5,321 bases of DNA, from contig WJIV01000219.1 of assembly GCA_014730055.1 (NCBI GenBank), positions 1 through 5,321 on the forward strand. Reading direction: 5' to 3'. A program made the position numbers and the translations under genes. The DNA is from Candidatus Bathyarchaeota archaeon. GTDB lineage: Archaea; Thermoproteota; Bathyarchaeia; TCS64. Below the pieces are notes generated by a model. That model did not search any database, was not told the DNA's origin, and worked only from the letters and a program-made list of their open reading frames with translations. Positions 1-4,342 of this stretch are shown here, one piece after another (positions within the stretch are counted from its first letter, which is position 1; every line of letters begins with the position of its first letter).

Positions 1-406
1 CGACTATCTGACCATGTCCCTGTGTTTTCATATGGGGAAGTAGGTTCTTTATCCAAAGAAAAACACCACGTACATTGGTCTCAAACTGGGAATCATATTC
101 CTCGAGTGTCATATCCTCAAGAAAGCCAAAATAGCCGACCCCAGCGTTTGCGACTAGTACGTCGACACCTCCCATCCTATTTATTGCCATCTCCGAGAGA
201 GCTTTGACTTGATCAGGATCCCTTATATCCCCCACACCAATATACGCTGTACCATCTAGTTTTCTTACCTCTTCAGCAGCCTCCTCTAGCTCCCTCTCTC
301 TCCGAGAAGTTAAGAAAAATGTATTATTCTCAGCCATCTTAAGGGCCACCGCCCTGCCTATTCCACTTGATGCACCAGTAATTACTATCTTGAGATCACT
401 CTTCAT
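1..406 (-). CDS. Short-chain dehydrogenase/reductase (SDR), N-terminal part, cut by window edge
   Basis: This is an NAD(P)-dependent cytosolic oxidoreductase of the classical SDR family, with 135 codons visible and the C-terminal half outside the window. The Rossmann fold opens with TGASSGIG at residues 10-17. Strand 2 is followed by SRRERE (34-39); arginines there usually favour NADP(H) over NAD(H). GDIRD at 59-63 fits the adenine-contacting Asp, NAG is at 87-89, and N111 (in FETNVRG) matches the catalytic-tetrad Asn. The Ser and YxxxK catalytic residues would lie past the edge, so activity cannot be confirmed and the substrate cannot be guessed. The ATG at 406 places the glycine motif at the usual distance from the N-terminus. 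No clear Shine-Dalgarno is seen. The gene lies 151 bp downstream of the flavoprotein gene on the same strand. The family call is secure; the specific function is not. Confidence 0.93.
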   Translation of the reverse strand, partial: MKSDLKIVITGASSGIGRAVALKMAENNTFFLTSRRERELEEAAEEVRKLDGTAYIGVGDIRDPDQVKALSEMAINRMGGVDVLVANAGVGYFGFLEDMTLEEYDSQFETNVRGVFLWIKNLLPHMKTQGHGQIV

Positions 407-440
407 GATAAAGAATACCCTGAACTAGGTAAAACTATTT

Positions 441-450
441 GGAAAAAAGC
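441..450 (-). terminator. T-run, possible archaeal terminator after the flavoprotein gene
   Basis: On the minus strand this reads GCTTTTTTCC, a T6 run about 110 nt past the flavoprotein stop and 35 nt before the dehydrogenase ATG. Archaeal termination often needs only a U-tract. Its distance from the stop, and its position between a candidate promoter (493-499) and the next gene, make the assignment weak. Confidence 0.3.
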
Positions 451-492
451 ATATTGAGATCTTTTGATGGAATTCTCCTTCTTCTTGCCCAC

Positions 493-499
493 GTATAAA
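493..499 (-). promoter_or_regulatory. Candidate TATA box for the SDR gene
   Basis: The minus strand reads TTTATAC here, close to an archaeal TATA consensus. Transcription starting about 26 bp downstream would give a leader of about 65 nt before ATG 406, longer than the other leaders inferred in this window. A weaker AAATAGTT at 433-440 lies about 30 bp upstream of that ATG and is a competing choice. The dehydrogenase may therefore have its own promoter and may not depend on the flavoprotein transcript. Confidence 0.35.
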
Positions 500-557
500 T
501 CATGATGGATTACTGAAAGCCAATAAGTTATAATTCTGAAAATATTAGTTAAGTTTT

Positions 558-1127
558 TTACTTCAGCTTTTTTGCAAGTTTCGTTACTGCTATCCCTAGG
601 GACCATGATGACTCCATGCCTTCTATGTCCTTTACCACCTCTCCTTTTTCTTGTGCTATCGCGTTGGCGTAGCTTTTGATTCCAGGTACTATCATCTTCT
701 GGCTCAGTATGAAGAGTAGTAATTGAGTCCATACGTTCGCTAATCCTGTCCTTCTTGCTACACTCATGGCACCGGCCACCTTACCGTCGAACTTGGTTCT
801 TCCATGGGCCATACCGTTAAAGGTTCCTGTTCTATCGATCAGTGCTTTCATTTGGGGAGTCATTGATTCGTAGTAGCTTGGGCTTGCGAAGATCAGTCCA
901 TCGGCCTGTGTTATCTTCTGGAATACTTCATCAAAGTCATCATTGATAACACAGGATCCGTTGGAGCAGGCCCCACAGGCTGTACAGGGCTCAATTTTCT
1001 TCTCTGATAGTAGAATTATATCGGTATCCGCCCCCATTGTTTCAGCGGCTTCTAGAGCATTTCTAACGATTATCTCTGTATTACCCCCTGCACGTGGGCT
1101 TCCCGATATGCCAATTACTCTAACCAT
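558..1127 (-). CDS. Iron-sulfur flavoprotein / NADPH-dependent FMN reductase-like protein (Isf family)
   Basis: This is a complete 189-residue flavodoxin-fold protein, expected to bind FMN and one [4Fe-4S] cluster and to act as a cytosolic electron carrier or reductase. GSPRAGGNT (9-17) is the FMN phosphate loop. The compact cluster motif CX2CX2CX4C is at C48, C51, C54 and C59. SPSYYESMTPQ (82-92) followed by LIDR is the second flavin-contacting segment typical of the family. The length fits Methanosarcina Isf-type proteins. The reading frame can be extended to a TTG at 1148, but ATG 1127 puts the first beta strand (VRVIGISGSP) at the usual N-terminal position. A TATA-like box at 1161-1168 also predicts a transcription start downstream of that TTG. 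The gene is divergent from the PLP enzyme and upstream of the SDR. The family is well supported; the redox partner is unknown. Confidence 0.93.
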   Translation of the reverse strand: MVRVIGISGSPRAGGNTEIIVRNALEAAETMGADTDIILLSEKKIEPCTACGACSNGSCVINDDFDEVFQKITQADGLIFASPSYYESMTPQMKALIDRTGTFNGMAHGRTKFDGKVAGAMSVARRTGLANVWTQLLLFILSQKMIVPGIKSYANAIAQEKGEVVKDIEGMESSWSLGIAVTKLAKKLK

Positions 1128-1160
1128 AGAGTAGGGGTATAATCTCAATCTGATAAGATC

Positions 1161-1168
1161 TATGTAAA
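1161..1168 (-). promoter_or_regulatory. Candidate TATA box for the iron-sulfur flavoprotein gene
   Basis: The minus strand reads TTTACATA, centred about 37 bp upstream of ATG 1127. A start about 26 bp downstream (near 1138) leaves a leader of roughly 10 nt and lies inside the alternative TTG-initiated extension. It therefore supports ATG 1127 as the real start. Confidence 0.45.
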
Positions 1169-1186
1169 CAATACAACAGCTTTAGT

Positions 1187-1226
1187 CATTGGTCCTATCT
1201 CACGTAATATGGGAAGATAGACCATG
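1187..1226. repeat. Interrupted inverted repeat in the divergent promoter region
   Basis: The left arm is CAT-T-GGT-C-CTATCT (1187-1200) and the right arm is AGATAGACCATG (1215-1226). All 12 bases of the right arm pair with the left arm if two single bases (T1190, C1194) bulge out; the loop is 14 nt. It lies between the two TATA boxes of the divergent flavoprotein and PLP-enzyme genes, about 20 bp behind the flavoprotein TATA and 45 bp behind the PLP-enzyme TATA. It could be an operator for a dimeric regulator or a chance palindrome. It is probably not an RNA hairpin, because it lies upstream of both predicted transcription starts. Confidence 0.45.
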
Positions 1227-1268
1227 TCCCAAACAATCAGGTCAATTATTTTGAGGTAGTTTTCTCGG

Positions 1269-1280
1269 TATACATATATT
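1269..1280 (+). promoter_or_regulatory. TATA box for the MalY/PatB-type gene
   Basis: TATACATATATT is a good archaeal TATA element. Centred near 1276, it predicts a transcription start near 1302-1303. That lies downstream of the GTG codons at 1288 and 1291 and about 6 nt before the in-frame TTG at 1309. The element therefore helps to decide the start codon. Confidence 0.6.
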
Positions 1281-1308
1281 CTCCCATGTGGTGGTCCATG
1301 GGATAAGT

Positions 1309-2484
1309 TTGGTTTATGACTTTGACGAGAAAATCGATAGAACATCTAGGAGCTCTGCGAAATGGACATTGATGAAGAGGTTAACTGGCTATGAAGACCT
1401 TATACCTCTGTGGGTAGCAGACATGGATTTCGCTGTCGCTCCTGAGATAGTTGAAGCACTCAAAGACAGGGCATCTCACCCAATATATGGTTACACAGCG
1501 TACCCAGATGGCTATTTTACAGGGCTAATCAACTGGATGGACAAGAGGCATGGCTGGAAAGGAGTAGAGCAGGACTGGATACTCTGGACCCCGGGTGTAG
1601 TCGCTGGTTTCAGCATTGCAATCCAGGCTTACTCGAATCCAGGGGATAAGGTTGTGATACAGCCTCCGGTTTACTATCCCTTCAAGAACCAGATCCTTGG
1701 TACAGGTCGACAGGTGGTTGAGACCCCCCTGATAGACAGGGATGGATATTATGAGATGGATTTTGAGGACCTTGAGGAGAAGATCGATGAGAGGACAAAG
1801 ATGATTATTCTTTGCAGCCCTCACAATCCAGTTAGCAGGGTCTGGAAGCGTGAAGAGCTGGAGAAGCTCGCCGAGATCTGTAAGAAGAAAAATATCCTCA
1901 TCATCAGCGACGAGATTCATAACGACCTAATACTTGGAGATATAAAGCATACGCCAACAGCTATAGTATCGGATGACGCCCTCAGTAGAACCATCACTCT
2001 TGTGGCCCCAAGCAAGACCTTCAACCTAGCTGGTCTAACTAACGGAAACGCCATTATACCAGATCCCAAGCTAAGGGCGGACTTCAAGGCGCAGATCTCC
2101 AAGGGCAGTGGACACAGCAACATCTTCGGGATGGTGGCACAGGACGCCGCTTATAACCACGGAGAGCCATGGCTTGAGGAACTGCTGGAATACCTACGTG
2201 AGAACCTCAGGTTCTTCGAGGAGTTCTTCCAGGAGAGACTACCCGGTTTCAAGGTATATCCTCTTGAGGGAACCTATCTTGCATGGGTCGACTGTAGTAA
2301 CCTAGAAATTAACGACGAGGAGCTCATGGAGTTTATGCTAAAGGACGCAAAGCTATGGCTTGACGAAGGAACATTATTCGGAACCGGTGGTTCCATGTTC
2401 ATGCGTTTCAACCTTGCATGCCCAAAAGCACTCCTGGAAAAAGCACTAAACAACCTTGAGAAAGCTGTAAAAAAGCTCAAATAA
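1309..2484 (+). CDS. MalY/PatB-type PLP enzyme (cystathionine beta-lyase / aminotransferase, fold type I)
   Basis: This is a cytosolic class I/II PLP enzyme of 391 residues from TTG 1309. MalY/PatB proteins typically cleave C-S bonds of cystathionine or cysteine conjugates, and some transaminate. Conserved features run in order, numbered from TTG 1309: YDFDEKIDR at the N-terminus; SSAKW; PLWVADMDF, a family signature; YGYTAYPD; CSPHNP with N173; ISDEIHNDL with D201, which pairs with the PLP ring nitrogen; APSKTFNLAGL with K236, the Schiff-base lysine; and MRFNLACP near the end with R366, which binds the substrate carboxylate. Length matches E. coli MalY (about 390). The frame opens at GTG 1288 (398 codons), but family proteins usually begin close to YDFD and the TATA box implies transcription starts after 1288, so TTG 1309 is preferred. 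After NPV the family normally has Gly (G-R/K-VW); here it is Ser. T-runs follow the stop. Substrate not determinable. Confidence 0.93.
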   Translation: MVYDFDEKIDRTSRSSAKWTLMKRLTGYEDLIPLWVADMDFAVAPEIVEALKDRASHPIYGYTAYPDGYFTGLINWMDKRHGWKGVEQDWILWTPGVVAGFSIAIQAYSNPGDKVVIQPPVYYPFKNQILGTGRQVVETPLIDRDGYYEMDFEDLEEKIDERTKMIILCSPHNPVSRVWKREELEKLAEICKKKNILIISDEIHNDLILGDIKHTPTAIVSDDALSRTITLVAPSKTFNLAGLTNGNAIIPDPKLRADFKAQISKGSGHSNIFGMVAQDAAYNHGEPWLEELLEYLRENLRFFEEFFQERLPGFKVYPLEGTYLAWVDCSNLEINDEELMEFMLKDAKLWLDEGTLFGTGGSMFMRFNLACPKALLEKALNNLEKAVKKLK

Positions 2485-2498
2485 CTCTTTAATTTTTA
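2485..2498 (+). terminator. T-rich terminator after the PLP-enzyme gene
   Basis: CTCTTTAATTTTTA directly follows the TAA stop, as expected for a U-tract archaeal terminator. A near-palindrome around ACCGACCGGT with TTTAA flanks (2494-2513) overlaps it and could add a small hairpin. Confidence 0.5.
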
Positions 2499-2549
2499 AC
2501 CGACCGGTTTAAAGATTTATTCACAACAAACTGTTTTCTTAATTAGAGC

Positions 2550-2557
2550 TATATATC
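2550..2557 (+). promoter_or_regulatory. Possible orphan TATA box upstream of the C9G7 palindrome
   Basis: CTATATATCTTAAAA (from 2550) resembles an archaeal TATA element. A start 26 bp downstream would fall at the C9G7 palindrome, with no credible coding frame behind it. It may drive a small non-coding RNA or simply be AT-rich intergenic sequence. Confidence 0.25.
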
Positions 2558-2569
2558 TTAAAAGCACCT

Positions 2570-2585
2570 CCCCCCCCCGGGGGGG
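2570..2585. repeat. C9G7 homopolymer palindrome
   Basis: Nine C are followed directly by seven G, giving a perfect 14-bp self-complementary core (2572-2585) in an otherwise AT-rich spacer. As RNA it could fold into a short strong hairpin ahead of a T-rich tail (2586-2614). Such tracts are also prone to replication slippage and sequencing or assembly error, so the exact length is uncertain. Confidence 0.8.
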
Positions 2586-2609
2586 TCGTTTGTTCGTTTG
2601 TTCGTTTGC
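2586..2609 (+). repeat. Three tandem copies of TCGTTTGT
   Basis: Copies lie at 2586-2593, 2594-2601 and 2602-2609. The first two are identical and the third ends in C instead of T. They directly abut the G7 tract. A 9-bp part, CGTTTGTTC (2587-2595), recurs inverted as GAACAAACG at 2828-2836, on the far side of the C-poor block. Confidence 0.9.
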
Positions 2610-2652
2610 TCTTTTATCTCAATAATAGATTATATGCTAATTATTCAGGTTC

Positions 2653-2691
2653 GGAGTTAGTTGACTCCTCACATGTGTTGAAGGTTTTTTT
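2653..2691 (+). terminator. Small hairpin followed by T7
   Basis: GGAGT (2653-2657) and ACTCC (2664-2668) can pair around a 6-nt loop. The palindrome CACATGTG follows (2670-2677), then a T7 run at 2685-2691. This could end a short transcript starting near the C9G7 palindrome. The stem is only 5 bp, so the call is tentative. Confidence 0.3.
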
Positions 2692-2816
2692 CCTATTATG
2701 TTGGGGTTTCTGTATTGCAGATATAAGAGTGAAAGGTATTGGTTAAGAAGTAAGTATGAGTGTAAATCTTTAGTTGGGTTTGTAATTGAAGTATAGAGAT
2801 TATTAGGTTTTTTAGG

Positions 2817-2826
2817 TTTAATATAG
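2817..2826 (+). promoter_or_regulatory. Candidate TATA box for the broken small membrane-protein gene
   Basis: TTTAATATAG, centred near 2822, lies 35 bp upstream of ATG 2857. This is nearly the same geometry as the PLP-enzyme gene and the small gene at 4100. It supports ATG 2857 as an original start codon. Confidence 0.4.
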
Positions 2827-2856
2827 GGAACAAACGCCATAAAATTTAATTACTAA

Positions 2857-3085
2857 ATGGATAACCCTTCGACAGAAGGTATGTAAAACGAATGATACAT
2901 CACTTTTACTGTTAGAGTTCGAGGAAATACTGTCCATATGCACCTTCCTCTTATTGACGCTAATGTACCTCTTCTACATAAAGTACCCCTACAATAAAGA
3001 AGATATCATTGACACAGATCAGCCGGAAAAGCCATTATTTGGGTCAATAATACTCAGAATAAGGCAGCTACTACACAAAAAGTAA
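2857..3085 (+). pseudogene. Small single-pass membrane protein, apparently frameshifted
   Basis: ATG 2857 starts MDNPSTEGM and then meets TAA at 2884-2886. The frame one base later is open from 2843 to the TAA at 3083-3085 but has no ATG/GTG/TTG before the membrane segment. Removing one base (T2884) joins the two into 75 residues. These comprise a polar N-terminus; an acidic stretch EFEEI (20-24); a hydrophobic helix at about 25-42 (core ICTFLLLTLMYLF); then KYPYNKED, a polar linker and a basic C-terminus ending LLHKK. No signal peptide or known domain is recognised. A TATA-like box 35 bp upstream and a T7 run about 65 bp downstream suggest a genuine transcription unit. It may be a recent pseudogene, a sequencing error, or less likely a recoded gene. 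A hairpin CCTTC-GACA-GAAGG (2866-2879) lies just before the stop. Confidence 0.45.
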
Positions 3086-3116
3086 CCTCTACAAGCTATG
3101 GCAATATACATCAGCT

Positions 3117-3121
3117 AAAAA
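3117..3121 (-). terminator. T5 run after the epimerase-like gene
   Basis: The minus strand reads GGATTTTTAGC about 50 nt past the epimerase-like stop. A short U-tract of this kind could terminate that transcript, although T5 is weak. Confidence 0.3.
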
Positions 3122-3148
3122 TCCATCTTTTTAAAGCATAATGATTTC

Positions 3149-3155
3149 TTTTTTT
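3149..3155 (+). terminator. T7 run after the broken small membrane-protein gene
   Basis: ATTTCTTTTTTTATC lies about 65 nt downstream of the stop at 3083-3085, preceded by CTTTTTAAAG at 3127-3136. It is a plausible U-tract terminator on plus and separates this unit from the convergent epimerase-like gene. Confidence 0.4.
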
Positions 3156-3170
3156 ATCTAGTACACGGTC

Positions 3171-3812
3171 TTATTGCTGAGAGATAGATTGTTCGAGCTC
3201 TTTTATTGCCTGACTTATGTCCCCGCTCCGGAAAATATATGATCCGACCGCGAATGAATTGGCCCCTGCCTCCCATGCAGCCCTGACGTTGACGGGGTTC
3301 ATGCCTCCATCAACCTCAATGTTGAGTTCTTTTCTGAGAGCCCTAAGCTTTCTCACCTTTTCCAGGGAGTTTGGCTTGAACTCGGAGCCGTATTTTCCCG
3401 GCTCGACCGTCATAACTAGGACACCATCCACCTCGTCGAGGTAATGGCTGATATTGTCCAGCGGTGTCTCTGGGTTCAGTGCTATCATTATTCTAAGATT
3501 CTTGTCCCTGGCAGTATCTATCGTCTCTTCGATGTCTTGGGTTGCCTCTACGTGGAAAATGATTTTATATACTTTTTCAGGTAGAGATTCGAGGAACTTC
3601 AAGGGTTTCATGACCATAAGGTGTGCCTCGTAGTTGAAGCAGCTTGGTAGGAGGGGATCGAAGTCAAGGGATCTTTGCTGAACAAATCTTCCATCCATGT
3701 AGTCCAGCATAACTTTGTGCACCCTGTCTTTAAGCAGGGATAGAAGTTCATCCAACTCTCCCTGATCCTGTGCGATTATTGCGGGCACTATCATCGTTTC
3801 TCTCATATCCAT
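3171..3812 (-). CDS. Ribulose-phosphate 3-epimerase-like TIM-barrel protein, divergent active site
   Basis: This is a 213-residue protein of the ribulose-phosphate-binding barrel superfamily, close to the usual Rpe length (about 215-225). Rpe interconverts ribulose-5-P and xylulose-5-P in the cytosol using a metal held by His, Asp, His, Asp. Visible motifs: VPAIIAQD (9-16), MLDYMDGRFV (35-44), EAHLMV (62-67), FHVEAT (86-91), ALNPETP (111-117), VLVMTVEPG (131-139), VDGGMN (167-172) and AGANSFAVGS (182-191). Ligands D37, H64 and D168 are kept, but the first His (HxD before MDG) is M35. The Ser of the usual PSI is A11, and the phosphate loop GFGGQ reads GKYGSEF. It may therefore act on another sugar phosphate, use a different metal site, or be weakly active. 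An AGGT at 3817-3820 lies 4 nt before ATG 3812; ATG 3806 or 3794 are also possible starts. It is flanked by two small membrane-protein genes on the other strand. Confidence 0.85.
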   Translation of the reverse strand: MDMRETMIVPAIIAQDQGELDELLSLLKDRVHKVMLDYMDGRFVQQRSLDFDPLLPSCFNYEAHLMVMKPLKFLESLPEKVYKIIFHVEATQDIEETIDTARDKNLRIMIALNPETPLDNISHYLDEVDGVLVMTVEPGKYGSEFKPNSLEKVRKLRALRKELNIEVDGGMNPVNVRAAWEAGANSFAVGSYIFRSGDISQAIKELEQSISQQ

Positions 3813-3816
3813 ATCT

Positions 3817-3820
3817 ACCT
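3817..3820 (-). promoter_or_regulatory. Short Shine-Dalgarno-like AGGT before the epimerase-like gene
   Basis: The minus strand reads TTAGGTAGATATGGATATG. The AGGT can pair with the archaeal 16S tail. It is 4 nt before ATG 3812 and 10 nt before ATG 3806, so either start is compatible. A TTATTA element (about 3851-3856) some 40 bp upstream could be the promoter, which would give a leader of about 14 nt. Confidence 0.4.
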
Positions 3821-3876
3821 AATTGCACTTATGGAGTTATCTGGGGGGGTAATAAGTCATCTTAGTTAACTAGAAA

Positions 3877-4116
3877 ATGGGAATCATTGATATTAACCGG
3901 GTATTTATAGTTGATATTGGTATCACTCACCAGTCGTGTGAAAATTGGGCAGCTTTCCCTATGGGAATTTTTCAAACGGATGGCAAATTTTACTATAATT
4001 CGAATAAAATACTTTCCAGTCTAAGTGTATCCTTAGTCAGGGAAGTTAATTCGCTCGGAATTTCTATATACTACATAGATGTCATGATATTTGATAGAGA
4101 TGGTCATACAAGTTGA
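3877..4116 (+). CDS. Doubtful 79-codon open frame in the rpe / small-gene spacer
   Basis: This ATG-initiated frame is rich in Ile, Ser, Asn and Tyr, without a recognised domain, signal peptide or membrane segment. It overlaps the next, better supported small gene by 17 nt, and the TATA box assigned to that gene lies inside it. No TATA box is seen at the distance used by neighbouring genes; a G7 tract sits there instead. A frame this long can arise by chance in moderately AT-rich DNA. If it is not a gene, 3813-4099 is simply the divergent promoter region. Confidence 0.2.
   Translation: MGIIDINRVFIVDIGITHQSCENWAAFPMGIFQTDGKFYYNSNKILSSLSVSLVREVNSLGISIYYIDVMIFDRDGHTS
4065..4070 (+). promoter_or_regulatory. 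TATA box for the small membrane-protein gene at 4100
   Basis: TTTCTATATACTA contains TATATA centred about 32 bp upstream of ATG 4100, the same spacing as for the PLP enzyme. The predicted start near 4094 leaves a leader of about 6 nt. It also argues for ATG 4100 over the in-frame TTG at 4091. Confidence 0.5.
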
Positions 4117-4342
4117 GGCCTTTAACCTAAAAAATGGACCAACCGAGAGTGGTACAGTTCCTAACGGGATACCCATGGATAGGATCCCTGAAGCCGTTGG
4201 GGGGGAGCTTTTGCCCTTTGATGTCCTTAAGGCAATCCCGCCACATGTGCTCCTTCTGCTAATCTTTGCTATACCTGCGGTGGTATTGTTGTATAAGAAG
4301 AGGGACTATGCTCTAAACCTGCTGGCCAATTATCTATTTTAA
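4100..4342 (+). CDS. Small single-pass membrane protein, unknown family (80 aa)
   Basis: The protein has a polar N-terminal half (residues 1-48) with NGPTESGTVPNG and IPEAVGGELLPFD. One hydrophobic helix follows at about 49-65 (HVLLLLIFAIPAVVLLY), then KKRD at 66-69 and a short hydrophobic tail ending in NYLF. There is no N-terminal signal peptide and no cysteine. The positive residues after the helix suggest N-outside, C-inside topology. Codons look coding-like (frequent G at position 1, AGG for Arg), and a TATA box lies 32 bp upstream. The 3' end overlaps the convergent radical SAM gene by 3 bases within a TTAA. The VGGE site is encoded in a G7 tract (4199-4205). I do not recognise the family. 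A membrane anchor, a small partner subunit, or a substrate peptide of the neighbouring radical SAM enzyme are all open; the last is speculative. Confidence 0.6.
   Translation: MVIQVEAFNLKNGPTESGTVPNGIPMDRIPEAVGGELLPFDVLKAIPPHVLLLLIFAIPAVVLLYKKRDYALNLLANYLF

Larger units (their letters stand above)
2610..2830. other. Non-coding spacer with extreme strand asymmetry (almost no C on plus)
   Basis: From 2701 to 2820 the plus strand has only 3 C against 33 G. It is C-free from 2719 to 2767 and again from 2769 to 2830. Plus-strand frames are full of stops. A minus-strand frame (2840 down to 2637) stays open largely because a C-free top strand cannot supply TAG or TGA on the bottom; its Asn/Leu/Tyr-rich product shows no domain. 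No gene or known RNA family was recognised. The block may be a transcribed G/U-rich RNA, a decayed remnant or skewed spacer. Confidence 0.5.

Noticed and set aside
22..207. 61-codon plus-strand frame at the left edge
   Set aside because: It is antisense to the dehydrogenase, whose Rossmann and NAG motifs lie in the minus frame.
403..732. 109-codon minus-strand frame
   Set aside because: It overlaps the C-terminal part of the well-supported iron-sulfur flavoprotein in another frame and continues into the spacer without any recognisable motif.
1220..1230. GACCATGTCCC, also found at 10-20
   Set aside because: An 11-base match is expected several times by chance in a window this size, and the copy at 10-20 is inside dehydrogenase coding sequence.
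1286..1306. Six-codon mini-frame ATG TGG TGG TCC ATG GGA TAA before the PLP-enzyme start
   Set aside because: It lies at or upstream of the transcription start predicted from the TATA box at 1269-1280, so it is probably not transcribed. It is too short to support.
2641..2692. Possible tRNA-like or box C/D sRNA element around GGTTCGGAGT
   Set aside because: No cloverleaf can be formed and no matching C and D boxes are present; only a 5-bp hairpin and a T-run are seen.
2637..2840. 67-codon minus-strand frame with an Asn/Leu/Tyr-rich product
   Set aside because: The top strand is nearly C-free, so the bottom strand cannot form TAG or TGA there and the frame stays open by composition. There is no domain and no ribosome-binding site, and amino-acid use follows the skew.
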